Source: a bacterium (GTDB taxonomy: Bacteria > Patescibacteriota > Minisyncoccia > Minisyncoccales > UBA10102). Taken from it: a DNA stretch of 6,759 nt. Where the stretch lies: NCBI GenBank assembly GCA_030698465.1, contig JAUYJZ010000008.1, positions 1 through 6,759 on the forward strand, given 5' to 3'. The position numbers and the translations under genes are program-made. Each line of letters starts with the position of its first letter. Within the stretch, counting starts at the first letter, position 1. Shown here piece by piece: positions 1 to 5,980 of this stretch. The notes beneath the pieces are model-generated. The model had not been told where the DNA came from. It saw only the letters and a list, made by a program, of their open reading frames with translations, and ran no database searches.

Positions 1-1097
1 CAAAGTTCTGGGTTCAAAGAACGTTCAAGACAAAATCCAAGGGTGCTCAAGAAGCACACGAGGCAATACGCCCTACACAGATCGCAAAGGCCCCAGAATC
101 CTTAGGACTCCTAGGGCCAAAGGCAAAGCTATATGAGCTAATCTGGCGCAGGTTCCTTGCCTCACAAATGGCTCCTGCCCTGGTAGACTCAACTAGTATA
201 GATATTGCAGCAAAGAACTATACCTTTCTAGCTACAGGGCAAATGTTAAAGTTTGAAGGATTCCTCAAAGTTTATCCCATCATGCTTGAGGAAACAGAGC
301 TTCCAGCCCTAAAGAAAGGCGAAGTACTTTCTTTAAAAGAACTTCTTTCCTTGCAGCATTTCACGCAACCCCCAGCAAGATACACAGAGGCCTCCCTCAT
401 TAAGGCATTGGAAGAAAACGGCATCGGAAGACCCTCCACTTATGCCCCTATTCTTTCTACCATCCAGGAACGGGGGTATGTCTTAAAAGATGAAAAGCGC
501 CGTCTTGCCCCAACAGAACTGGGTCAAGTGGTAAGCAAACTTTTAGTTGAGCACTTTCCCGCTATCGTGGATGTGGGATTTACCGCAGACATGGAAGAAG
601 ACTTAGACGCAATTTCCGAAGGGAAAAAGGAGTGGGTTCCCATGCTGCAAGAGTTTTATCGACCCTTTGAAGAAAACCTGAAAAAGAAATATGAGGAGGT
701 GCAAAAAAAAGACCTGGTAGAGGTTGCGGAGGGCAAAATCTGCCCTCAATGCGCCTCCCCTCTTCTCATTCGTTTCGGCAGATACGGCAAGTTCTATGCT
801 TGCAGTAAATTCCCGGAATGCCGGCACACAGAACCCTTGGAACAAAATAGGCCAAAACCCCTGGGTATTGCCTGCCCCAAGTGCAAAGAAGGTGGTCTTG
901 TGGCGAAACGAACCAAACGAGGCAAAATATTTTACGCCTGCAATAGATATCCAAAGTGTGACTTTGCCTTGTGGGATAAGCCCACGGGAGAGGTCTGCAA
1001 GGAATGTAAATCTCTGCTGGTACAAAGCGGAAAGGATAAGATAAAGTGCTCTAACAAAGACTGCAAGAGCTTGCAAAAGAAGAAAAAATCAGTATAA
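1..1097 (+). CDS. topA: DNA topoisomerase I (type IA), C-terminal part; 5' end outside window
   Basis: Relaxes negatively supercoiled DNA by single-strand passage. The reading frame is open from base 3 to the TAA at 1095-1097, giving 364 visible residues; the first ATG inside it (168) is not the start, because coding similarity continues upstream. Visible near the start is the strongly conserved AQEAHEAIRPT block (residues 15-25), which in this family follows the catalytic-tyrosine region, so the tyrosine and the TOPRIM domain lie off the window. GIGRPSTY is at about 140-147 and the FTADMEEDLD block at about 193-202. The C-terminus carries three tetracysteine zinc ribbons with cysteines at about 247/250/267/273, 291/294/313/319 and 332/335/349/354, then a lysine-rich tail. 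The family usually has such zinc ribbons for single-stranded DNA binding. The promoter of the downstream tRNA overlaps the stop codon. The identification is secure; the number of missing residues is unknown. Confidence 0.97.
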   Translation, partial: KFWVQRTFKTKSKGAQEAHEAIRPTQIAKAPESLGLLGPKAKLYELIWRRFLASQMAPALVDSTSIDIAAKNYTFLATGQMLKFEGFLKVYPIMLEETELPALKKGEVLSLKELLSLQHFTQPPARYTEASLIKALEENGIGRPSTYAPILSTIQERGYVLKDEKRRLAPTELGQVVSKLLVEHFPAIVDVGFTADMEEDLDAISEGKKEWVPMLQEFYRPFEENLKKKYEEVQKKDLVEVAEGKICPQCASPLLIRFGRYGKFYACSKFPECRHTEPLEQNRPKPLGIACPKCKEGGLVAKRTKRGKIFYACNRYPKCDFALWDKPTGEVCKECKSLLVQSGKDKIKCSNKDCKSLQKKKKSV

Positions 1098-1098
1098 T
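1071..1098 (+). promoter_or_regulatory. Sigma70-type promoter for the tRNA-Leu, embedded in the 3' end of topA
   Basis: TTGCAA (1071-1076) and a perfect TATAAT (1093-1098) are separated by 16 bases. The -10 box contains the topA TAA stop (1095-1097). Transcription would begin near 1104-1106, about 37 bases before the mature tRNA 5' end, leaving a short leader for RNase P to remove. The -10 match is exact and the -35 is 4 of 6. The placement just before a stable RNA gene supports the call, but no start site is measured. Confidence 0.6.
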
Positions 1099-1109
1099 AG
1101 CTCAGTTAA

Positions 1110-1132
1110 GCCTGGGCGATGGAACTGGCAGA
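1110..1132 (+). other. tRNA-Leu 5'-half-like relic directly upstream of the intact tRNA-Leu
   Basis: Bases 1110-1132 align without gaps, at an offset of exactly 32 bases, to the first 23 bases of the intact tRNA-Leu (1142-1164). By my count 17 of 23 positions match, including the D-arm string GGCAGA and the GGAA before it. Most of the differences are transitions. The similarity stops where the anticodon arm would begin, so no full cloverleaf exists here. It reads as the remnant of a partly deleted tandem tRNA or a partial duplication inside the tRNA leader. A chance match or selection on leader structure cannot be excluded. Confidence 0.4.
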
Positions 1133-1141
1133 ATATGATAT

Positions 1142-1225
1142 GCCGCGGTGGCGGAATTGGCAGACGCACAGGATTCAAAATCCTGCGAGGGCAACCTTAT
1201 GAGAGTTCAAGTCTCTCCCGCGGCA
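1142..1225 (+). tRNA. tRNA-Leu (anticodon CAA, reads UUG)
   Basis: A full cloverleaf can be drawn. The acceptor arm is GCCGCGG (1142-1148) with CCGCGGC (1218-1224) and discriminator A at 1225. The D-arm contains GGAATTGGCAGA. The anticodon stem is CAGGA/TCCTG (1169-1173/1181-1185) around loop TTCAAAA, with anticodon CAA at 1176-1178. A long variable arm (1186-1200) has a short AGG/CCT stem, as expected of a class II tRNA. The T-arm is GAGAG-TTCAAGT-CTCTC (1201-1217). The 3' CCA is not encoded (ACAATA follows), so it must be added by a CCA-adding enzyme. It has its own likely promoter at the end of topA. No U-rich terminator follows immediately. Confidence 0.96.
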
Positions 1226-1260
1226 CAATAGTAATAAAGGCAAGGCGACTTACATTAATA

Positions 1261-1358
1261 GCCCGGTGCATTTTCTCGTCTCGCGGTCGCCAAAGGCGAC
1301 ATCGCTTGTAGAGAAAATGCCCGTAAAAACTCGAGCAGTTGAGTTTTTACCCCCGGGC
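1261..1358. repeat. Nested inverted repeats forming a possible three-way junction between convergent genes
   Basis: Three perfect inverted repeats are arranged as a branched structure. An outer helix GCCCGG (1261-1266) with CCGGGC (1353-1358) encloses two arms: GCATTTTCTC (1268-1277) with GAGAAAATGC (1311-1320), and GTAAAAACTC (1323-1332) with GAGTTTTTAC (1341-1350). The first arm contains a further hairpin, GTCGCC-AAA-GGCGAC (1286-1300), extended by GCG/CGC. Almost every base from 1261 to 1358 is accounted for. It lies between the tRNA (rightward) and the PAP2 gene (leftward), ending two bases from the PAP2 stop codon. It may act as a bidirectional terminator or be a palindromic intergenic repeat of this genome. 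I do not recognise a named family. Confidence 0.7.
1319..1358 (-). terminator. Probable intrinsic terminator of the leftward tsaC-to-PAP2 gene group
   Basis: On the minus strand, directly after the PAP2 TAG stop, GTAAAAACTC pairs with GAGTTTTTAC across an 8-base loop, and flanking GCCC can pair with GGGC around a four-base bulge. The bases that follow read ATTTTCT, a modest U-tract. The stem is perfect but AT-rich and the U-tract is short, so termination strength is uncertain. The same hairpin would form on the plus strand, but there no U-tract follows it. Confidence 0.5.
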
Positions 1359-1359
1359 A

Positions 1360-1815
1360 CTATTTGAAAAATCTCCGAGAAAGTTGAACTATGAGAACTC
1401 CAGAGGCAACGCCAATAGCAGCTCCCCACACAATATCTGAAGGCCAGTGAAGAAAAGCAAATACCCGAGCCATAGAAAGAACTGCGGCTCCCAGCAGGAA
1501 GAAAACTCCTGCTGTTTTATTGTAGAACCAAAGAATAGTACCTAGAGCAAAAAATCGGGTTGCATGCCAAGAAGGAAAACAATTTGAAGCAGCGTGCTCA
1601 ATTAAAGGAGTGATGTTCTGCTCTACAAAGGGACGAGGCCGTTCTACAAAAAAGCGTATTGCTTCTGCAATAATGCCCCGCGAAAGAATAACAGCTCCAA
1701 TGGATTCTACAAAGAATCTTGGGTGCCTTTTTCTGTTCTCCCACCAAAACACCAAAAGCCCTGCCAGTAGGATATAACCAAGATATTCTCCCAGAAAAAC
1801 AATCACGCTATCCAT
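1360..1815 (-). CDS. PAP2-family lipid phosphatase (undecaprenyl-diphosphatase-like)
   Basis: A small integral-membrane phosphatase of 151 residues. The three PAP2 signature motifs are present in order. Motif 1 is R-FFVERP-RP (54-62), with Arg in place of the usual first Lys. Motif 2 is PSWH (81-84), with the catalytic-type His84. Motif 3 is AR-x5-H-x3-D (Arg117, His123, Asp127). Hydrophobic segments lie at about 4-24, 36-53, 88-98, 102-121 and 129-145. Bacterial relatives (BcrC/YbjG type) dephosphorylate undecaprenyl pyrophosphate for wall-lipid recycling; other lipid pyrophosphates are possible. I chose the ATG at 1815, which overlaps the folD stop by 8 bases, rather than a TTG at 1848 lying deep inside folD. 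No Shine-Dalgarno is visible, so translation is probably coupled to folD. The protein is shorter than most BcrC proteins but not obviously truncated. Family confident; substrate not. Confidence 0.87.
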   Translation of the reverse strand: MDSVIVFLGEYLGYILLAGLLVFWWENRKRHPRFFVESIGAVILSRGIIAEAIRFFVERPRPFVEQNITPLIEHAASNCFPSWHATRFFALGTILWFYNKTAGVFFLLGAAVLSMARVFAFLHWPSDIVWGAAIGVASGVLIVQLSRRFFK

Positions 1816-2662
1816 TGAGTAAAAAGAGATTTTTAAATAAACAGGCAACAGTCAAGGGCCCTACCCCTCCTGGAACAGGGGCAAGATATCCTGCTTTTTT
1901 AACAACACTTTCAAACTCCACGTCCCCCTCTATTTTGCTTGTCTTAAGAGTGTTAGACACCGAGTGTCTAACATGCTCACCAACTGAAGTTCCAGCATCA
2001 ATCACCACAGCTCCCTTCTTTATCATCTTTCCTGTTATCAACTTTGGTTTCCCCACGCCAGAAATCACTATGTCTGCTTTTGAAATCAGCTGGGAGGCAT
2101 TCCTCGTATCCTTTTGGATAAGAGAAAGAGCTGCTCCCTCCTGCGCCAGCCACAGAGCAGTGGGGAGCCCAACCAAACGCCCTGCTCCCACTACAACAAC
2201 ATTCGCTCCTTCCAACTTCCTTTTGCTTTCTTTCAGCAAAAGAGAAATTGCAGCCACTGTTGGAGGCAAGATAGATAGAATCCCCAATGCAAAATCCGAA
2301 AAAGAGACAGAAGACAACACATCTACGTCTTTCCTCTTTGGGATAAGATCTAAGGCCCTTTGCGTGTTGAGCTGCCTGGGTAGGGGGAGTTGTACAATCA
2401 TGCCAGAGATCTCTTTGTCTTTCCCTACCCTTTCTATCTCCCGTTCCAACTTCACTTGAGAAATATCTGCGGGAAGTCGGATATATCGAAACCCAACCCT
2501 AAGCTCTTTGGCAACCTTTCGTTTCTCTCCTACATATCTCGCAGAAACCACATTTTCTCCTACCTGCAAAACAGCAAGAGAAAGCTTTCTTCTTGGTTTC
2601 TTTTTTTGCAAATTGCTAAGTATTTGCCGAGCTATTTTTTCACCAGAAAGTATCCTTGACAT
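1808..2662 (-). CDS. folD: Bifunctional methylenetetrahydrofolate dehydrogenase / methenyltetrahydrofolate cyclohydrolase
   Basis: Interconverts 5,10-methylene-THF, 5,10-methenyl-THF and 10-formyl-THF in the cytosol, supplying formyl groups for purines and initiator Met-tRNA. The protein is 284 residues, the usual length. The catalytic residues of the family are present: YVGEK (Tyr43, Lys47), GMIVQLPLP with Gln91, and KDVDV with Asp114. The nucleotide-binding region is VVVVGAGRLVGLP (about 155-167), and the C-terminal PGGVGP signature is at 264-269. Differences from textbook FolD are Val instead of Gly after the DVD motif, PPTVAAI where PCTPxG is usual, and GAGRLVG in place of GRSxxVG. The start is the ATG at 2662. 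GlyA, encoded 50 bases upstream, makes its substrate. The gap between them holds a weak CTTAC-CGAGA-GTAAG hairpin and no clear Shine-Dalgarno. The downstream PAP2 gene overlaps the stop by 8 bases. Confidence 0.95.
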   Translation of the reverse strand: MSRILSGEKIARQILSNLQKKKPRRKLSLAVLQVGENVVSARYVGEKRKVAKELRVGFRYIRLPADISQVKLEREIERVGKDKEISGMIVQLPLPRQLNTQRALDLIPKRKDVDVLSSVSFSDFALGILSILPPTVAAISLLLKESKRKLEGANVVVVGAGRLVGLPTALWLAQEGAALSLIQKDTRNASQLISKADIVISGVGKPKLITGKMIKKGAVVIDAGTSVGEHVRHSVSNTLKTSKIEGDVEFESVVKKAGYLAPVPGGVGPLTVACLFKNLFLLNG

Positions 2663-2712
2663 ATCTTAAACTTACTCTCGGTAAGGCGTGAGAACCCGCT
2701 GAGAATAAGGAA

Positions 2713-4047
2713 CTAGTAGGGAAGAGGGAAATCCTTGCAAAGTTCTGCAACTTTCCCTTTTACTTCTTTGAGTTTCGGGTTCACAGCAATCTCTTTCTTA
2801 AACTGCTTTATATATTTAATTCTCTCTTCTTTGGTTTCTGGAAGCTGGTAGTGTTTTACCTCAAAGATAACCTCGGCAATCCACTTGCCGATAATCTTCA
2901 TTTCTTTCTCTTTCATGCCTCTTGTTGTAATGGCAGGGGTGCCAATACGAATACCGCTTGGATAAAAAGGAGAAGAAGGGTCTTTGGGAATGGTATTTTT
3001 GTTTATCGTAATGCCAGCTTGGTCTAGAGCATCCTGTACAAACACCCCGGTTCCCCTCCCAAAAGGCGTCAAATCAACCAAAAGCATATGGTTGTCTGTT
3101 CCTCCAGAAACCAATTGCAGTCCTTCTGCTTTCAAGGACTCAGCTAAGACCTGTGCATTCTTTACAATCTGCTTCCCATACTCTGCAAACTCTGGAGTCA
3201 TGGCTTCTTTTAAGGCAACGGCAATGGCGGCTGTTTGATGGTTATGAGGCCCGCCTTGCACCCCTGAAGGAAATACCGCTTTATCTATCTTTTCTGCAAG
3301 TTCAGGGTCTTTCTTCAATCCCTTTTCTGTTACCATAATCAGGGCTCCTCTCGGCCCCCTTAGGGTTTTGTGCGTGGTAGTGGTGATGATATGAGCAAAG
3401 GGAACAGGGCTCTTGTGCGCCCCTGCTATAACCAAACCTGCAATATGGGCAATATCGGCTACAAGGTAAGCTCCCACCTCATCTGCAATTGCTCCAAACT
3501 CTTTGAAGGGAAACTCCCTAACATAAGCGGTAGCTCCCACCCATATAAGTTTTGGCTTGTGCTGCAGCGCTATCTGACGGATTTCTTCTAAGTCAAGATA
3601 CCCGTCTTCCTTCACAAAATACGGAACTCTTTTGTATAGGGTTCCAGATATGTTTGCTTTCCATCCGTGCGTAAGATGCCCTCCATCGGGAAGATTAAGC
3701 CCCATGACAGGATCTCCAGGAGTAAGAGTTGCCAAATAAACAGCAAAGTTTGCTGGGCTTCCGGAATAGGGTTGCACATTGACATAAGGCACCCCAAAGG
3801 CCTTCTTTGCCCGGTCTCTGGCAAGGTTCTCTACCTTGTCGATGAACTCGTTTCCAGCATAGTAGCGCTTGCCGGGATATCCTTCAGAATACTTGTCGGT
3901 GAGTATGGATCCTAAGGCCTCCAGTACGGCGGGAGAGGTATGGTTTTCTGAAGGAATCATTTCCAAGCCAAACTTGCGGCGCTGGAGTTCTGCCTCCACC
4001 AATTCTGCAATCTCCGGATCTTGTTGTTTAAGATTTCTTTTCTCCAT
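2713..4047 (-). CDS. glyA: Serine hydroxymethyltransferase
   Basis: A PLP-dependent enzyme that converts L-serine and THF to glycine and 5,10-methylene-THF in the cytosol, the main entry to one-carbon metabolism. The protein is 444 residues, somewhat longer than E. coli GlyA (417). Signatures in order are SENHTSP (33-39), YSEGYPGKRYYAG (53-65), GGHLTHG (122-128), DIAHIAGL (198-205) with the PLP-stacking and ring-nitrogen region, and TTTTHKTLRGPRG (222-234), in which Lys227 is the Schiff-base lysine. A further family block, GGPHNH, is at 265-270. GATAYVR stands where GxSAYPR is common. Start at the ATG at 4047; no Shine-Dalgarno is visible in TTGAAATAA just before it. folD lies 50 bases downstream on the same strand, so the two consecutive pathway enzymes are probably co-expressed. 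The 59-base gap upstream is AT-rich and promoter-like. Confidence 0.98.
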   Translation of the reverse strand: MEKRNLKQQDPEIAELVEAELQRRKFGLEMIPSENHTSPAVLEALGSILTDKYSEGYPGKRYYAGNEFIDKVENLARDRAKKAFGVPYVNVQPYSGSPANFAVYLATLTPGDPVMGLNLPDGGHLTHGWKANISGTLYKRVPYFVKEDGYLDLEEIRQIALQHKPKLIWVGATAYVREFPFKEFGAIADEVGAYLVADIAHIAGLVIAGAHKSPVPFAHIITTTTHKTLRGPRGALIMVTEKGLKKDPELAEKIDKAVFPSGVQGGPHNHQTAAIAVALKEAMTPEFAEYGKQIVKNAQVLAESLKAEGLQLVSGGTDNHMLLVDLTPFGRGTGVFVQDALDQAGITINKNTIPKDPSSPFYPSGIRIGTPAITTRGMKEKEMKIIGKWIAEVIFEVKHYQLPETKEERIKYIKQFKKEIAVNPKLKEVKGKVAELCKDFPLPY

Positions 4048-4060
4048 TTATTTCAAGACT

Positions 4061-4088
4061 ATATATTTATACAAAGCGAATCAAGGTT
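4061..4088 (-). promoter_or_regulatory. Possible promoter before glyA
   Basis: The 59-base gap between the MFS gene and glyA contains, on the minus strand, TTGATT followed after 15 bases by TATAGT, within an AT-rich run (TATAAATATATAG). The predicted start would be only a few bases before the glyA ATG. The spacing is short and the -35 is 4 of 6, so this is weak. It would give glyA-folD-PAP2 an internal transcript separate from tsaC-MFS. The gap also holds CTGC-TTGCTA-GCAG, too short to call a terminator. Confidence 0.3.
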
Positions 4089-4106
4089 CTGCTAGCAAGC
4101 AGGTTC

Positions 4107-5303
4107 TTATTTCAACGAAAATTTTGGTATCTTCCCCGCAAACATGAATCCCAGGGACAAAAGAGCTGCAAAAAAGAAGATACCATTTATGGGTAATAAA
4201 GGAAAGAACCAAAAAACCAGAGCTGCAATTCCCAAAAAGAAGAATCGTGCAACATTAATGATGATTTCCCGGTTCACAATGAACTCGTCAACCTCCGTTC
4301 CCTTTCCGGCTGCCTTTTCATAGAAAAAAGTTTGGAAGGGAACTGCGGCTGCCGACCTGGAAAGACGATACAGGGTATGAGCAAGAAATGCGTCAAAGGT
4401 GGTAACAATAAAGTACGTGATAATCCAGGAAATGCCGGTCCACAAGGATCCAATATTAAGCAGCCAAGGACGTTCCTGAGTATCTGAAACCTTGCCCATA
4501 TACAACATGAACAAAGAAGCAATAACTAAGGCAAAGGAAGCTATCCCTCCCATGGACTGAAAGGTAATGGCAAGAGAAAACAGAAACAGCGGCCAAAACA
4601 CAAAAGAAATTATAACCTCCAGGCCATTGGCAACAAAGGCAATTGAGGTTGCAATGTTTTCCTTTTTCCATGCTCGTTTCCACGCTCCTTTGTAAGAATC
4701 GGTGTACACCTCATGGGTTTCTTTGGAGTAAAACAAAGGAATGATAGAGGCAAACAATACTGCCAGTACCACCATGAAAAGCGCAGGATACCCAAACAAG
4801 GCAAGCACCCAACCTCCAATAATAGGACTTATAATCATGGGGAAAAGCCCCATAATATTGAGCTTTCCAACATCCTTTCCCCTTCTCTCTTGAGAAGAAA
4901 ATCTGGCAAAGTCAGTATGAAAAGCAGGCCAAAACAAGAGCATACCAGGAATAATGAGTAGGAGAGACGCCAAGACAAACCAGCTAGAAATAGGGAGAAA
5001 GAATAATGAAAGGTAATACCCAAAGTACAAAAACAAGCTCAAGAGGATACTTTTCGTAGAACCAATGGCCCCCATAATCTTACCCCCAAAGGGAGCCAAA
5101 ATCCCATAAGCTCCATACATTACTGCAAAGAAAGCAAGAGTTATGGGAAGGGACTTTTCAAAGTACAGGTACAGATAGATTGGTTCAAACAAGAGAACCA
5201 TTCCCAATGCCAAGTTGCGAATGGCAATAGAAATGTACAGCTTCGTTACATCGCGCTTCAAAAAATACCCAAAATAATGATGAAGGTTTAAAGGAAGAAC
5301 CAT
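4107..5303 (-). CDS. Major facilitator superfamily (MFS) permease, substrate unknown
   Basis: A 398-residue inner-membrane protein with about twelve hydrophobic segments, at roughly 23-43, 52-72, 78-100, 105-125, 148-168, 170-190, 214-240, 247-268, 280-300, 303-325, 345-365 and 367-390. They form two six-helix halves separated by a hydrophilic stretch at about 193-213 rich in Lys, Glu and Trp. A short MFS-like loop (GGKIMGAIGSTKS) between helices 2 and 3 fits the usual position of the MFS loop motif, but the canonical GxxxDRxGRR form is not preserved. The ATG at 5303 starts 2 bases after the tsaC stop with no Shine-Dalgarno, so translation is probably coupled. I cannot assign a substrate. Lying before glyA and folD, it might import a one-carbon precursor or folate, but this is guilt by association only. 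A permease-like non-transporter role is not excluded. Confidence 0.85.
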   Translation of the reverse strand: MVLPLNLHHYFGYFLKRDVTKLYISIAIRNLALGMVLLFEPIYLYLYFEKSLPITLAFFAVMYGAYGILAPFGGKIMGAIGSTKSILLSLFLYFGYYLSLFFLPISSWFVLASLLLIIPGMLLFWPAFHTDFARFSSQERRGKDVGKLNIMGLFPMIISPIIGGWVLALFGYPALFMVVLAVLFASIIPLFYSKETHEVYTDSYKGAWKRAWKKENIATSIAFVANGLEVIISFVFWPLFLFSLAITFQSMGGIASFALVIASLFMLYMGKVSDTQERPWLLNIGSLWTGISWIITYFIVTTFDAFLAHTLYRLSRSAAAVPFQTFFYEKAAGKGTEVDEFIVNREIIINVARFFFLGIAALVFWFFPLLPINGIFFFAALLSLGFMFAGKIPKFSLK

Positions 5304-5305
5304 GG

Positions 5306-5896
5306 TTATTTTCTAAGGACTTTCGGTTTTATGCCTGTAATATCAATGACTCGAGATGGCCGAGAGCTCGGAAGTTTTCCTGCGTCAATCAACAGGTCTG
5401 GCTGATATCTTCTTTTTTGAAAGGTTTTCACGATGTCTCTGCTGTTTGATAAAGAGGGGCTATCTGCAAGGTTAGCTGAGGTACCAGTCAAGGGGAGCCC
5501 CACTTTCTTTAAGATTCTCTGCAAAAAGGGATGCTTTGGGATGCGGAGCCCGATGTAGGATGCAGTTCCCGTCTCTCGGGGTAGCTTCCCCCGGCTTTCC
5601 AAAACCATGGTTACCTTCCCTGGCCAGGATTTTTTGAGAAGCTTTTCCTGACGAAGAGAAACCCTGGCAAGCTGTTTTGCCATGGCAACACTACCAACAA
5701 AAATGGGGAGAGGCTTACCCCCCTTTCTTCCTTTTATCAAAAACACCCTTCTTACTGCTCTCTTGTTCGTGGCATCTGCCACAAGTCCATATATAGTGTC
5801 TGTGGGGAAAACCAGCACCTTGCCTTTTTTCAGGGCAGATGCTGCCTCCAGAACCACTTTTGAAAAATTCTTTTTAGAGAAAGCTACGATGCGCAT
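5306..5896 (-). CDS. tsaC: Threonylcarbamoyl-AMP synthase (Sua5/YrdC/TsaC family)
   Basis: Makes L-threonylcarbamoyladenylate from threonine, bicarbonate and ATP. TsaD with its partners transfers this group to A37 of tRNAs reading ANN codons (t6A). The visible protein is a single YrdC domain of 196 residues, like short TsaC rather than long Sua5, which carries an extra C-terminal domain. Motifs are KKGKVLVFPTDTIYGL (23-38), KGR (55-57) before KPLP, WPG (91-93), GLRIPKH (116-122) and TGTSAN (137-142) with Ser140 and Asn142. I chose the ATG at 5896, where the YrdC homology naturally starts. A TTG at 5923 would add nine residues, but it abuts the U-tract of a terminator. An extended -10 box ends 5 bases before this ATG. 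No tsaB, tsaD or tsaE lies nearby. The MFS gene begins 2 bases after the stop. Confidence 0.92.
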   Translation of the reverse strand: MRIVAFSKKNFSKVVLEAASALKKGKVLVFPTDTIYGLVADATNKRAVRRVFLIKGRKGGKPLPIFVGSVAMAKQLARVSLRQEKLLKKSWPGKVTMVLESRGKLPRETGTASYIGLRIPKHPFLQRILKKVGLPLTGTSANLADSPSLSNSRDIVKTFQKRRYQPDLLIDAGKLPSSRPSRVIDITGIKPKVLRK

Positions 5897-5901
5897 CCCC
5901 C

Positions 5902-5910
5902 ATTCTATCA
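5902..5910 (-). promoter_or_regulatory. Extended -10 promoter element before tsaC, implying a leaderless mRNA
   Basis: On the minus strand TGATAGAAT gives an extended -10 (TG-n-TAGAAT, 5 of 6 to TATAAT). Five G residues then separate it from the ATG at 5896, so transcription would start at or next to the A of the start codon. No good -35 is present at 16-18 bases, which extended -10 promoters can tolerate. The box lies just downstream of the terminator at 5922-5966, which makes sense if a new transcript begins here. Confidence 0.45.
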
Positions 5911-5921
5911 GCTTTCCTGCC

Positions 5922-5966
5922 AAAAAGAAAAAGGGCGACGCTTCTTAGAGAGAAGAGACACCCTTT
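5922..5966 (-). terminator. Intrinsic terminator or attenuator immediately upstream of tsaC
   Basis: On the minus strand AAAGGG (5966-5961) pairs with CCCTTT (5935-5930), and CTTCT (5955-5951) with AGAAG (5945-5941) around loop CTCTA. The five-by-five internal loop between them can still form T-G, G-C and C-G pairs. The stem runs into a U-rich tail, CCCTTTTTCTTTTT. GGCGA/TCGCC offers an alternative lower stem. The form is classic for an intrinsic terminator. It ends 25 bases before the tsaC ATG, so it either ends upstream transcripts or acts as a conditional attenuator of the tsaC group. Confidence 0.72.
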
Positions 5967-5980
5967 CGCCAAACCCTCTG

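Noticed and set aside
603..1076. A 157-codon minus-strand open frame inside topA
   Set aside because: It lies opposite the zinc-ribbon region of topA, whose cysteine pattern proves the plus-strand frame; no family features are seen.
1816..1848. TTG at 1848 as the PAP2 start
   Set aside because: It would overlap folD by 41 bases; the ATG at 1815 gives an 8-base overlap and begins right before the first membrane helix.
1719..2459. A 246-codon plus-strand open frame opposite PAP2 and folD
   Set aside because: It is antisense to two well-supported genes whose motifs are intact, its product resembles no family, and it has low-complexity Ser/Thr/Pro content typical of a shadow frame.
5897..5923. 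TTG at 5923 as the tsaC start
   Set aside because: It abuts the U-tract of the terminator, adds residues not typical of the YrdC start, and a fitting ATG with a -10 box lies at 5896.
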